Below, in pieces: positions 11,801 to 23,135 of a DNA stretch of 64,000 nucleotides (position 1 is the first letter of the stretch; each line of letters starts with the position of its first letter). The position numbers and the translations under genes are program-made. Below the pieces are notes generated by a model, which was not told the origin of the DNA, did not search any database, and saw only the letters and a list, made by a program, of their open reading frames with translations. Location: assembly GCF_037042905.1 (NCBI RefSeq), contig NC_087253.1, positions 17,276,001 to 17,340,000 on the forward strand. The letters are read 5' to 3'. Source of the DNA: Lytechinus pictus (lineage: Eukaryota; Echinodermata; Echinoidea; Temnopleuroida; Toxopneustidae).

Positions 11801-14450
11801 TGGTGAAAATGGTGATGATGAAGGTGATGGTGATGATAATGATGATGATAGTGATGTTGATGATAATGACGACGACGATGGTGATGATATGATGAGGGAA
11901 ATGATGATGACGATGGTGGTGATGATGATGGTGATGATGATGATCATGATGATCATGGTGATGATGATCATGGTGATAAAGATGATGATGGTGATAAAGA
12001 TGATGATGGTGATGATGATGATGGTGCTGGTGATGATGATGATGATGATGATGATGACGATGGTGGTAATGATGATGGTGATAATGATGATGGTGATAAT
12101 GATGATGACGATGGTGGTAATGATAATGATGGTGGTGATGATAACGATGTTCTTGGTGATGATGATGATGATGATGATGATGGTGGTGATGATGTAAATG
12201 ATAACAAAGGAAGAAGGGCGATATGCTGTTGCTGATAATAATAAAAATTGAAATAATGGCGATAATGGTAATGATGACATTTGTATTCATTACAATGATA
12301 TAATTATCATTATATCATTCTTGTAGCTATTACTAATAATAAGAATATTGCACTCTTTGAAATGATCCAGGAACTACATGGGTAGTTCCGGTGTGGTAAT
12401 TGTCTTTAAATATTAAGTACTGTCTCACAAAAATACTAGGAAGTTGTTTTTTCTTTTCGTCTCTTTTCCATACATCTTGCATTATATTTTTCATACTCCT
12501 TGTATTGTATTTTTTCTGTTGAAAATTAAAAAAATACGATTTGAATTTGAATTTGAATATTCCAGGTTCAACTTCTTCATTGTATTCGTCAATGTGAGGT
12601 AAAGGGAGGAGACAGCCAGTTCGTCGATGCAAAGCGAGTTGTAGATAGGCTGAAAGCAGAAGACCCAGAATCCTTTGAGACATTGACCCAAGTCAAATTG
12701 GACTTCCGGTTAATCGGAAAGGACTTCATCGATACGCATCTTCAACAGGCAAGACCAATGATAGAGTAAGAGGAAAAACTTATAATCTTCTTCTTTCTTT
12801 TTTTATTGGTTTTATGGAAACGATTTTTTTCATTTTTAGTTATAGCTTCTTTATTCTGGGGTATCTTATCCAAAACGAAACCGTCGTGTTCATTATTTCC
12901 TTTTCCTTTTTGTCCCTCCCTCTTTCAAAATTGCCTTTCCTCCTTTCATGTTTTTCACTTGTAGGTATTTTCTATGATATGTTAGCCACTATATCGAGCC
13001 CAGATAGAATTCAAACTGGCAAATAAGTGCTGTATAAAAAGTAAATGCGTACCTGAAAGGAACTTCCATGACTATTTTCCAGGCCATGCGCGTCAAGATT
13101 ATGACTATATGACTTTTTTACACATCTATATTTTTACTATCAACAAGAGCAACTGGGTTAGACTTTATAGAAACCAATAAATTTGGGAAGTTTAGTCACT
13201 ATGTTCATGAAGTTCTGGCACATGCGAATTTTATTCAGGATTCGTTTTTACTTGCCTTGGTATGATATAGGCATATAAGGTTATAAGTTTATTTTATCTT
13301 TGTCTAATTACAAAACCTTCTCTGCAGCAACAAAGACATTTTAAAACTTGTTTTAACAGTTTCCAGGATGGTGAATAATTTTCCTTCATAAATCGTTGAA
13401 TGGTCATATTTCCCATTTTAACCGCGCCACAGACTCACTGATGACGGTGAATTCAAAGGGTTGGCATACAACGACCAAGTGAGGTCGCCCTACATCAATA
13501 TTCCTGTTCGCCAAGTTAAAGGCGTCTACAAGGCCCTAAAGAGATTCCACACAGCTATGTATAGGAAAGATAACTTTATCAACTACAAGCTTAAAGAAGG
13601 TATGTTTCGCCACCTAGGACGTTTTCCTTGAACATGTTGTAACATTGTCTTAAAGAATTCTTTATATGAATGTTTCTAAGCGCTTTAAAGATAAAGGGGT
13701 CGGGTAAAACACTTCCTAATTGGAAATTTAACAATCAAAAACGAAAAATTATAGTGTAAAGTGTTTTTATATTGAGAAATAACGATTCAGATTACCAATC
13801 TACAGAACTTGGAAATACAAAGAGGAAATCAACGAAGTGTATTGATTTCAACGCTGGTGTTACTAAAATTAGAAAAAAAATGTAAGTAAGCATGAATACA
13901 ATTAAATGAGTGGTAATTCATTAAAACTATAATTATAAATATGTTATCATTCATTATAAAATGAAATTAATCCTCAATGAGAGTGTGAAAATCTGAAAAA
14001 TGAGAAGAATTAAAGGTATTGATTTTGACCATTGAAACAACATGGACATACCCGAATGATATATCTTAATGTGTTCGTTGACATCCTCGTCATAGGCAGT
14101 CTTAAATTGGCCCATAATCAAACCTGAGCACGACAGGCGTTTTAGACCTAACAATTTATTAATAAAATGGTTCATAAGACCATTCACCAGGCCCGAATTT
14201 ACTTAGTTTTGAATATCTTTTTAATGTTAACTATTTTCTCTTTCTCTTCTTCAACAATTTTGACTTTCCAGGAGAGGTAGTTACCTTTGACAACAACCGG
14301 GTAATGCATGGTCGCAGTGGCTATACAGTGACCTTCGAAGATGGCAAAGACAAGTCCAGGTTGCTTGAGGGCGCCTTCCTGGATTGGGATGAAATTTATT
14401 CGCGTATTCGCCTTCTTGATGAAGGGATGAACGGCACACCAAAGCTGTAA
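8890..14450 (+). CDS. BBOX1: Gamma-butyrobetaine dioxygenase-like protein, paralogue A (7 exons)
   Basis: Coding exons, joined in order: 8890-9023, 9306-9636, 10392-10687, 11576-11681, 12566-12765, 13433-13599 and 14272-14450. All introns are GT-AG and the frame stays open, giving 1413 nt and 470 residues. Members of this family hydroxylate gamma-butyrobetaine to L-carnitine using Fe(II), 2-oxoglutarate and oxygen. Residues 1-45 are rich in Ala, Ser, Leu and Arg and lack acidic residues, like a mitochondrial presequence. A DUF971-type zinc domain follows, with Cys116, Cys118, Cys121 (NCRCEKCY) and His162. The dioxygenase domain has the iron ligands His278 and Asp280 (HVD) and His424 (VMHGRSGY), and Arg441 as the likely 2-oxoglutarate binder. 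The C-terminal LEGAFLDWDEIYSR motif favours BBOX over trimethyllysine dioxygenase. The length exceeds vertebrate BBOX1 (about 387 residues), mostly through the N-terminal extension. Paralogue B lies 14.6 kb downstream. Confidence 0.93.
10245..10372 (+). repeat. 65-bp tandem duplication before exon 3 of BBOX paralogue A
   Basis: Two near-identical 65-bp units start at 10245 and 10310 with GTCGCACAGATCAAATGTG. Each contains CACAGATCAA, which copies the true exon 3 acceptor CACAGATCAAGTGG at 10387-10400. The units therefore carry two decoy AG acceptors just upstream of the real one. Confidence 0.85.
11204..11478. mobile_element. Foldback element in BBOX-A intron 3
   Basis: The left end is AGGTCAGGTCCCACTTGC and the right end is GCAGTGGGACCAAGCC, an inverted repeat. 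The flanks are CTAA on the left (11200-11203) and TTAA on the right (11479-11482), consistent with a slightly mutated TTAA target site. GGACACAAACCGTAT and related GGATA words recur inside. Non-coding. Confidence 0.7.
11690..12205. repeat. Degenerate (GAT)n tract in BBOX-A intron 4
   Basis: About 500 bp of GATGATGGTGAT-type trinucleotide repeats start within 10 bp of the exon 4 splice donor (GT at 11682). Open frames of poly-Asp, poly-Met or poly-His type on both strands are by-products of the repeat. A similar tract lies in a CTR9 intron at 59170-59945. Confidence 0.95.
12480..12561 (+). mobile_element. LINE 3' tail remnant abutting BBOX-A exon 5
   Basis: The stretch has TTGTATTGTATTTTTTCTG followed by A-rich sequence and three TTTGAA units, ending at the exon 5 acceptor. 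The 3' tail of the repeat at 33930-34152 has the same layout (GTATTGTATTTCTGTC and later GAATT repeats). I infer a non-LTR retrotransposon tail inserted directly before the exon. Confidence 0.45.
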
Positions 14451-16835
14451 AATATATCTGGACATCTGGACTGTAAAAGTATATCTGGACTGTATTTAGA
14501 AAAAATCTCTGGACACTATATTTTTAGATGAGCGAAGTGACAACAAGCTACAGATGTGTAGCAGAATGCCCTTGATAGCCTGTGTCGTGTGTGTTGGATA
14601 TTACAATCATAAAGTGAGCGCTGCCTGACCAGGAGCAATATGCCAGCGTTCTGTATATTCTTTGGCTTTTATTTTTCTGTATCAGCTGGAGATTTTGTTG
14701 TTATCATTTTCTTGAAACATGTGTAATATGTACAGACGAGGTATTTTCGGATAATTTTATAGCAGCAAGGGAAGGGGGGAGATAATCATTCCCAAATCGG
14801 TTGCTGTACATAATTTAAAAGAAAATGCGGGAAGGGGAAGCCCTGCCCCGGTCCCTCCACTTCTTCGGGATTCCCGCCCCTGAATGGATATGAGATAAAT
14901 TCTGATTCCTAGAGTCGGATTCCCCCCCCCCTACGAAAAATAGATAAACCATTGGAGATAATAAATTTTCTTCAATATGCTTCCTTAAGTTAGGCTGGTG
15001 ACCCGCTTCCTGATGCTTCCCTCAGGGATGCACAATAGGACCTCACTTTTTCGAACTATCACTGCTCACCGGTCAAACTAGCATTGTTCGTGTAACAGTT
15101 TGCCAGAAGATGCAAAACTCTACCAGGCATTTTCCAATTAAAGTGACTCTGATGACACCGGATTAGACATCTCTGTTATTTGCTGTGACTGATTAGGTCA
15201 GGTTGTGTGTTGTTTACAAAATACATTCTTGGTTCCTTCCCGTACTAACATGGTATCGATCCAAACACATTTTGTACATGTCACTGTTTCTCTTGCTCTG
15301 ACATATCAAATTCCCCATTGTTTTTGTTATCTTATATATTTGTTATAAAGTACGTTTTCCGACACCATAATGAAATTCTCCTTGCCCAGACAAAGAGATA
15401 GAGACACAAATCATCTTCAAGGGCGCTACGGGGGGGGGGGGGGGGGGGGGGCACCTGCTTCTATGATTCTCCAAGTAATGAATTAAAAAGTAAAGGCCTT
15501 GGACACAATTAAGCCCTTTTTATTATGTTACTATCCACCTCACTATAGTCTAACGTTCTAACAAACTAAAAAAGAATTTAAAGGGTTTCTTAAGAAAAGT
15601 ATTGGTAAAAAGGAAACATGTTCTGATCGATGGTGGGTGAAATATGATATGAAATGCGTATTTCATGTTCTGCAGCAATTCGTATACTTTCCCGTGTTCT
15701 TTATTTTTATACATGTATATTTTTGTTAGTTTTCGATTAGAGGCGCACGGCGCGGTTCCCAACGCACAATGGGTCAACTCCCCGGCTATTTTTCAGTTTT
15801 TAGTGTATAACTGGTTTTCTTTGGGTTATATTATTGGCCAAGAATTCAGTGCCATTCTGCATGTATTCCCCTCTGTAACTCTTGTACAATTCGTTTATCT
15901 TTGCCAAATAAATAAATATAAGAATTGATATAAATAATTCTTATTTTCCGATGTATTCCACATTTTTAAAGTACACTTGTTTCGATTGCTTTGTCATGAT
16001 AGTAATTGCATTGGTATTGTTCATATGTTGTTCAGAGACAGCCCGAAATTATGGTTCAATTTCTCTCAAATCTAGGAAATTTGTCATGAAAAACGTAGGA
16101 AGCAAAAAAAAACTTTTTACTTGCCTATACCAATTATTCACCATTATGACCACTAAAAATATTTTCCTGGCTCTCAAATTAAGGAGGGGGGCTGGGAAGG
16201 GTCCTATTCGCGCCACCCCCCCCCCCCCCCGATTTGCCACTGCTTAGATCCCCTTTCATAGAAAAACAAACGTGAAAACCCCGAAAATGACACATTGAGA
16301 ACAACAAGACTTTAGGGTAAATAGAAAAAAAAACCAATGAGTATAGGCTATAGGACCGAAAACTACTGATTTTTGGCTCCAAGCCTTTTACAAGAAATGA
16401 TAAATACATATCGACCTGATATGTATGTTTGCAGATTGAATGGGTACATGTAGTCAACATTCATGCCGATTGCGGGATGAGGAGACTATTGGGTTTTGGT
16501 TATAATAATCTTAACACCATTTTCTGAAAGAGATGGATAGAAGAGACCGAGCCCCAAAGTAATAATTTTGATTAATTTTATATTTTTATTAATTTCATAA
16601 TAAGTGGTAGTATCTTACGCTAAGGGAAAGGTTACTTTATGCGGGTTTTTTGGCCAGGTAACATCTTAGTTTAAAATCAACCGAGTCAGCAGAGTTGTGG
16701 TTTAACAGGTATAATGAGATCTTTAGTAGCTCATCAATGTGAATCATACACGCAATGTGTACATTTGATAGGAATTATTAGCAAATATAAATGAAGTGTA
16801 TCTTATACATATTAGTGGGTGAGCAACATGAGGGG
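14451..16835. other. 3' flank of BBOX-A and spacer, no further gene
   Basis: Probable 3' UTR followed by spacer. Possible poly(A) signals AATAAA lie at 14960-14965 and near 15907. A run of about 21 G occurs at 15430-15451 and a C-run near 16216-16230. Short open frames here have no recognisable features. Confidence 0.5.
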
Positions 16836-17206
16836 AAGCGGGGTGGGAGAGAGAGAGAGAGAGAGAAGGGGAGAAAAGATAGAGAAGAATGGGATAGATA
16901 AATTAAGAGAGGAAAGCAGAAAGAAAGAGTGGAGGAAAAGGAAAGAGTGAGGGAGCGCAGAGAGGGAGAGACAGACATAAAAATAATAGAAGACCGGGGA
17001 AGATAAAATGAGAGGAGAAAGGGAGGGGAAAGAAATCGAAGAAGAGGAAGGGACTTTGGAAAAAATAAAGAAAGAATGAATAAGGGGGAGAGAGAGAGCA
17101 ACCAAGATAAGTCAGAGTGGGGAGAAAATAGTGAGAGAAAGAAGAGAGGGAATGTGGAGAGGGGAAGAGATAAAAGAAAAGTGGGAGAAGTGGCAAAGTT
17201 GGTGAA
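16836..17206 (+). repeat. Purine-rich (GA/GGGA) tract
   Basis: About 370 bp made almost only of G and A on this strand, including (GA)n at about 16849-16866. Open frames rich in Ser, Phe and Leu on the opposite strand are low-complexity artefacts. Confidence 0.9.
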
Positions 17207-18700
17207 AGAACACGCTATAAAGAAAATCGTATATTAATGAACCTCTTCTTACATAATGAGCCCCCCAAAAAAAACAAAAAAAAATGGTTATAATGGAAAA
17301 TATTCATCTTATTTTCAAACATTCGGATCATCATGCATGTTTTGCTCATACAGTTACACAAGACTATTATTATGTTCATACTCTTTTTTTTAAAGAAAAT
17401 AAACAATTCCCTAGTAAAATTATCTTATTAAGTAGAAATAATTCATATTTTAATTACACAAACGTTAATTTAATAGACTTCAGTATTCCTACTGTGAGGA
17501 AAGCAAATTCACATCCGAAATTTCAGACAAGATTGTAGAAAATATAAGATTTTCTCTCATCCAACGACATAACTTATACAACTTGTCATACTTTTTTTTT
17601 CAATATTTAAGTTAACTTGTCATACTTTTCACCTTTGGTTCAACAATCTCTTGTTTACAAATGATATCACATGACCTCATATGAATTCACTTTATCTCTC
17701 TCGTTAACAGAAGCTCTCGATGTAATCGAGAAAACTCGTTAACACATCAAACATAACCTGACAAATTTATCTATTCCAACTATGGGCCTTTATCATTATG
17801 TAGTCAGCTCTCGACCTCCATGACCTTAGTCAATAGGCATAGGCCAGTTGTAATCGCGACCTGCCACTCCAAAATCAACAACAAATCCCAAAATGAATTT
17901 TGAGATTATTGAGCTCATTTCCAAAGCTTTGAAATATACTTTGTCAGAATTGATCAACAATAAACCCACAAGTACTTGATTGAATTCAGAAGAAACTAAG
18001 AGCTTCAAAGAATTAAGAGAAAAGAAGGTGTTAAGTTTGGGTCCCACTAAAAGCAAAGTATTCCACAAATATGATATCAAAGAAACCATCTCATCTTTTT
18101 ATTTAAGTTTACAACGTTAGATTTTGACAGTATAGGCCCGGGTTACAGCCCTAAAAAATATCTTTCGGAAAAGCGCATTATGTAATTATATACTACTTGA
18201 ATACCAAATTTGTGCTTATTTTGGCTATTTACTGGCGACTAAACGTTGGTTTTGGGGTAGCTGGTCACATTTTTTTTTCAAGTTGAGTCTTTAACAGGAA
18301 GTAGACCGAGTCCACGTGCCACAAAGTGCATGGGGTAAGGTAATTAATTTTGTTCTTTAAAACGATTTCAATGGTTGACTTGAACTTCTTAAATATGCTT
18401 TAAACATGAAAATAATCCTGAAATTACAAAGAATGAAAAGTAATAGATTGATTCTGACATACAGTACTTGAGATCACTCCGAATGGATCTCCAATCATTA
18501 TACTATGAAACATTCAAACTGGTAAAGAAGTATGTGAATCGCAATTATATTACCCCCAAATTATATAGAATTAATCGAACTGAACAAAAAATGAGGTAGA
18601 TTATTTAAACAATAATAATCAATTTTGCAACCTCTGACATTCAATATTTGATATTATTAATATCATCATATTACTGAATGCTTATTGAGTTTGTTCACTT
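17207..18700. other. AT-rich spacer, nothing recognised
   Basis: No conserved reading frame, RNA gene or transposon end was found in this stretch. Confidence 0.5.
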
Positions 18701-18715
18701 GATATTTTTCCGTCC

Positions 18716-18905
18716 TCGTATTGTATGTGTTTTGCGTCTGTGTTACAGGCGTATTCCGCCAGAAGCGTTTGCTTTTATTAGGACCTTCTTCTGTTCACAA
18801 ATCCGTCATATATATTTACACTCTTAATGACAAATGATTAAGTATAATTCATAGTGAAAATTGATATTTTGTGTAAATAGAAGAAATCAATGTTTATTTG
18901 AGAGA
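18716..18905 (+). mobile_element. LINE 3' end remnant
   Basis: The sequence GTATTGTATGTG, then AGGCGTATTCCGCCAGAAGC, then a tail with ATCAATGTTTATTTGAGAG parallels the 33930-34152 remnant (GTATTGTATTTC, AGGCGTATCCCGTCACAAGC, AATAAATGTTTATTTGAATT). Both look like 3' ends of one CR1-like family. No coding part remains. Confidence 0.5.
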
Positions 18906-19010
18906 ATGGAAAAATATACATTTACACACGCATGCGCCCACACTCATCATATCACTCCCACACAAATACAAATGAAATGATTCATTTTACTGTGTATCTT
19001 TGACATTTGT

Positions 19011-19031
19011 TATATATATATATATATATAA
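19011..19031. repeat. (TA)n microsatellite
   Basis: Ten TA dinucleotides just upstream of the heat-shock-type promoter. Confidence 0.95.
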
Positions 19032-19107
19032 GAAGAATTGTAAGAGCAATTACATTCATTTATTTAGTTATTTTCTCTTTAAGGATATTCATAGCAAAGA
19101 ATGATTA

Positions 19108-19400
19108 AGAATATTCCAGAATGTCTCACTAAAGCTTTGTTAGGCATGTTCTTTAATAGGCTGAATAATCTCTGTTATTTGTGGAATGTAGACAATAGAC
19201 TAGTGGCAGTGAAAAGAACAATAGGCTTAGCTATGTTGTTTACATTTGGTAATTTCACTGAGGTCATTCAAGAGGCTTCTAAAATTAGACTGCTCTAGAA
19301 ATTGGCAGAATGTTCTTTTTGTAGACAATACTAGAAGCTTCCAGGATAGTGAATAATTTATATATAAGCTGGCAGTTTCTTCAAGGAGATCATCACATCA
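19108..19400 (+). promoter_or_regulatory. Heat-shock-type promoter (HSEs plus TATA box)
   Basis: Three heat-shock element clusters of alternating nGAAn/nTTCn pentamers are visible. A perfect three-unit site AGAATATTCCAGAAT is at 19108-19122. AGAATGTTCT is at 19307-19316, with a further AGAAA unit one pentamer upstream. AGAAGCTTCCAGGAT is at 19333-19347. A TATA box TATATAAG is at 19361-19368, so transcription would start near 19392 on the + strand. HSF trimers bind such arrays. No coding exon follows directly; a possible splice donor (CTT/GTAAGA) is at 19811. It could drive a non-coding RNA, a distant 5' UTR exon, or be part of a decayed retroelement. Confidence 0.5.
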
Positions 19401-19989
19401 TATCAGATCAGAACTCAGAGTTCCACGCCAGACTTTATGTCAGAGTATAGTTTATTTCCAACTGGAATACAGCATTTATCTTCTGTGGAATTATGTACAC
19501 GCCATCAATGAACTGTTTGCAGTTACTTGAGGGAGGAATTCTCAGTTCTCATCGAGATCATCAACCTGTTTTAATGAACGCTTTTCAACCCATGGATTGC
19601 TGGAATTGACTGTTAATCATCATCAACAACATCGTCTTCACGGACATTTCACCTCGTTACAGTGACTCTTGTTATTCATCGTGCTTCAACATTAATTTCG
19701 TCATCGCCATCATTGTGAACTTGAATTTACGGAATCTTCGCCAACCAACTTGGATTTTATTGGGATATAATATCATAAACTTGGATTGCACATCTAACTC
19801 TTCAAGACTTGTAAGATGTTTTGTTTTTATTTTTGTTGATTGATGTACATGTATTTCCTGTAATTAAAAAAAGGAAATCAAATTTAAAACTAAATTTTCA
19901 TTGTTATTTGTTGCAGTATCGTAACACATTCCATGTTTAAAATGAGATCCTTTAGTCCTCTGACAGACTGTTTCTTGTGTTTGGATATC

Positions 19990-20165
19990 AACGCACATAC
20001 ACACACACCCACACACGCACTAACGCACACACCTATATCCATTCACACACCCACCCTCACATCAATAACCACGCACTTACCAATACCCACGCACACATGC
20101 AAATCAAAGCACACAGGCCTACTTATTAACACACTCACCCACACACATGCCCACACACAAACACT
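19990..20165 (+). repeat. CA-rich low-complexity tract
   Basis: Degenerate ACACAC/CACGCA repeats. A second, shorter CA-rich patch lies at about 20370-20455. Thr/His-rich open frames here are not credible proteins. Confidence 0.85.
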
Positions 20166-20620
20166 ATAAATTTTGCCTTCAACCTTCGATATTCCTTGTT
20201 TGGAATAGGACATTTTTGTCCATGTTGGTTACTGACTTCTCTTTAGGAATACGTAGGGTAACTTGACACAGACATATTTGAAAGCTTGCCAGAGGCCTCC
20301 CAAACATAACAACAAGCAATGCACACGCAATCCACAGTCCAAGCAAAGTACTCTACGGTTTGTTCGCTACGAACGCACACGCACGCTCCTCTCATGCATA
20401 TACACATACACCCACACACACCGCACACCCACAAATACACGTGCTTATCCACGCACAATGGCACATCGAACCTGGCTTTCAGACATGACCGCTATTTCGA
20501 GGATAACCATATTTTTTTATGACTGTAAATATTGGCAGAATATCCTTACACAATGTCACCTCGGGGCAAATCGATATAATTCCTTTAAAAAAACGACCAT
20601 CAATCATCTGCGGTCTAAAT

Positions 20621-20875
20621 TTAGTAGAACCGGCAAAACCTTAAATTTTAGGAGAATCCCTATCTAAATGCTTTGAAGAGGAGTCATTAGCGTTGGCTGA
20701 TATGCTAAATAAATCTGGTTATGAGCGGTGCAAGTGTTCGTATTTGCTTACTCTCAAATCATAGTAGAACAGGCAAAACCTTGAATTTTAGGAGAATCCG
20801 TATCTTTTTTATGATTTTAAGAGAAGCCATTAGCATTGGCTGATATGCTAAATAAATCTCCTTATGAGCGATATT
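20621..20875 (+). repeat. 140-bp tandem duplication
   Basis: Units start at 20623 and 20763 with AGTAGAACCGGCAAAACCTT and AGTAGAACAGGCAAAACCTT. Both run through TTAGGAGAATCC to GGCTGATATGCTAAATAAAT. About 90 percent similar by eye. Confidence 0.8.
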
Positions 20876-21139
20876 GATAGCCCTATTGTTACGCCTACTC
20901 ACCATTACGAAAGAAAGAGGACATGTCGCAAATTATATGATGTAATTCCTCTGACTTTTTTTTTAATAGAGAATTATTGGTTAAGTCACAAAAAATTAGA
21001 AAGATCAGCTGAAACTAGAAATCCCCCTTTCATTATCAGCCTTAGCTGTAGCCGACAATGTTAATTCCGAAATGGATGTATGTATTTGTGAATGGTACAT
21101 ATTGGATTGTACAAGCGGGGACTTTCTAATAAATATATC

Positions 21140-22108
21140 CAGTGCGTATCAATACACAGTTTACACTTTGAAAAAGTCCTGGGAATTGAAAAATATTCAA
21201 CATGGGAATAATCTTTTTTCTCATATATTCTTGGGATCGGGTCTCATTTATCAAAATTAATGAAAGTAACATTTTTGACAGAATGTTACAATTGAGTGAG
21301 CACTGTCCACTTTTTGGAAAGCTCCAGAAATTGGTTTGCGCAGAAATCTCATTTTCACGCTGTGTCAAGGATAAAAGGCGAAAACAAACTGACCGTGCGG
21401 AAAATTTATCATACATTTCTTTTGCATTTTTAGCCAATTGAAAATTATTCCGATACATTTCATCATTTTGTAACAGCTTTGCCACCCAAATTAACATTTT
21501 AAGCATTCGTAAGCACAAGCTTTTCCTTTTTTGTGCCAGCTGGATCTGAGGACATAACTGAATGTAAACAAAATTTTATTTCAGATATCTCCAGAATTCT
21601 TTCGCCAAGTTTTTATCATTCAAAGTGGGTTTACATTTCATATATTACTTAATACTCCCCCCATACTTTTCCCAAGCTTTACAATGATTAACAAAACGAA
21701 AATCAAGCCTGAGCCATTACATATGAATCACAGCTCCGTGTAAAGCAGATATCATTAAAAATGGCCTTAGTGTATGTGGGGGGGGGGGGCGCAGTTGCGC
21801 TCTATGAAGTGTTTTGGGCAAGGAAAAAAGTTAAAAAGGTAGAAAATATCTTCAAATCAATCTTCCTAGCTAAAGTCCATGTGTTCTTGATGATTAACGT
21901 CTACTTTAATTCATATAACAATTTCCAAAATGAGTTCTGCGCAAATCACTTTTTATGAACTTTTCAAAGGTAAGTGGTGCTCACTCAAGCGGAAAGATTT
22001 TTCGACAGTTATATAGAGAGAGAATATAAAAAGAGATCTGTACCAGTTTAAATTTGAAAAAAAAAAGCCTCAGGATATTACATATATAATTTTATTTGAT
22101 ACGCACTG
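21140..22108. mobile_element. Tc1/mariner-type non-autonomous element
   Basis: The left terminus CAGTGCGTATCAATACACAG and the right terminus TTGATACGCACTG are inverted repeats. The right side is followed by TA, the target preferred by Tc1/mariner elements; the left flank (TATATC) is slightly decayed. The roughly 970-bp interior has no convincing transposase; a 130-codon open frame on the - strand at 21126-21518 shows no recognisable motif. Confidence 0.6.
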
Positions 22109-22122
22109 TATGCACACATAAA

Positions 22123-22124
<2 letters not shown>

Positions 22125-22156
<32 letters not shown>
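22125..22156. repeat. (TA)n microsatellite, left border of tRNA-like array
   Basis: About 16 TA units that directly abut the first array unit. Confidence 0.95.
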
Positions 22157-22159
<3 letters not shown>

Positions 22160-22255
22160 AAAGAAATGGATGAAGAGAACAATGGTAGGCGTAGCTTAAA
22201 TCAAGGTTCCCCAGAGCTATCTACCCTTTGGAAAAATTGGTGATGCCGAAAAAAT

Positions 22256-22326
22256 GTCTCTGCCGGGAATCGAACCCGGGCCCCCAGCTTTGAACGCCGG
22301 TGCCTTAACCACTAGACCACAGAGAC
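22256..22326 (-). tRNA. tRNA-like gene, anticodon UCA, copy 1
   Basis: Reading the - strand, 71 nt fold into a full cloverleaf. The acceptor pair is GTCTCTG/CAGAGAC (7 bp). The D arm is GTC/GGC with loop TAGTGGTTAA. The anticodon arm is CCGGC/GCTGG with loop GTTCAAA, giving U33 and anticodon UCA. The variable region is GGGC and the T arm is CCGGG/CCCGG with loop TTCGATT. A-box TGGTCTAGTGG and B-box GGTTCGATTCC match Pol III consensus, and a T6 terminator follows (ATTTTTTC). UCA pairs with the stop codon UGA; the body is too short for selenocysteine tRNA and most resembles tRNA-Glu. Residue 32 is G, which is unusual. Confidence 0.75.
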
Positions 22327-22659
22327 GGGTTAGTGGCTAGGGCGACCCCGATCCAATTGACCGTCAGATAGACAGATTTTCGACACTAGACCAATTATAA
22401 TTTCCTTTGTCGGGTGAAGGTGGGTTTCGAACAATGACAAGCCGCCATGCTTCAGCTGGATCAAAGCTATTGCTTTGATACAGTACACGTAAGGGAGAAC
22501 GTATACAAATGTGTAAAGTTATACATGTCAACAGCTTTGGCAACTCTTTTATTTAAATATTGTAAAGAAATGGATGAAGAGAACAATGGTAGGCGTAGCT
22601 TAAATCAAGGTTCCCCAGAGCTATCTACCCTTTGGAAAAATTGGTGATGCCGAAAAAAT

Positions 22660-22730
22660 GTCTCTGCCGGGAATCGAACCCGGGCCCCCAGCTTTGAACG
22701 CCGGTGCCTTAACCACTAGACCACAGAGAC
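22660..22730 (-). tRNA. tRNA-like gene, anticodon UCA, copy 2
   Basis: Identical by eye to copy 1, including the anticodon loop, both internal promoter boxes and the downstream T6 run. It lies in a type B unit boundary, 404 bp from copy 1. Confidence 0.75.
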
Positions 22731-23064
22731 GGGTTAGTGGCTAGGGCGACCCCGATCCAATTGACCGTCAGATAGACAGATTTTCGACACTATACCAATT
22801 ATAATTTCCTTTGTCGGGTGAAGGTGGGTTTCGAACAATGACAAGCCGCCATGCTTCAGCTGGATCAAAGCTATTGCTTTGATACAGTACACGTAAGGGA
22901 GAGCGTATACAAATGTGTAAAGTTATACATGTACAACAGCTTTGGCAACTCTTTTATTTAAATATTGTAAAGAAATGGATGAAGAGAACAATGGTAGGCG
23001 TAGCTTAAATCAAGGTTCCCCAGAGCTATCTACCCTTTGGAAAAATTGGTGATGCCGAAAAAAT

Positions 23065-23135
23065 GTCTCTGCCGGGAATCGAACCCGGGCCCCCAGCTTT
23101 GAACGCCGGTGCCTTAACCACTAGACCACAGAGAC
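23065..23135 (-). tRNA. tRNA-like gene, anticodon UCA, copy 3
   Basis: Identical by eye to copy 1; 405 bp from copy 2. All paired stems are intact. Confidence 0.75.

Noticed and set aside
11598-12290. Long open frames on both strands encoding poly-Asp, poly-Met, poly-His or poly-Ser
   Set aside because: They arise from the GAT trinucleotide tract in an intron and are open in several frames at once.
8890-14450. Trimethyllysine dioxygenase (TMLHE) as the identity of the dioxygenases
   Set aside because: The presequence fits TMLHE, but the LEGAFLDWDEI and SWGSE motifs and overall pattern are closer to BBOX1. A phylogeny would settle it.
17826-18089. 87-codon - strand frame with a protein-like composition
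   Set aside because: No family recognised, no flanking splice pattern and no similarity to neighbours.
21126-21518. 130-codon - strand frame
   Set aside because: It overlaps the end of a mariner-type element and shows no transposase DDE/D motif or other recognisable domain.
22256-22326. Selenocysteine tRNA
   Set aside because: The anticodon fits, but the 71-nt length, 7-bp acceptor and 4-base variable region do not match the long tRNA-Sec fold.
22400-22445. Second tRNA-like gene in each array unit around GGTGGGTTTCGAACAATGAC
   Set aside because: It resembles a B-box but no T arm or acceptor pairing can be formed.
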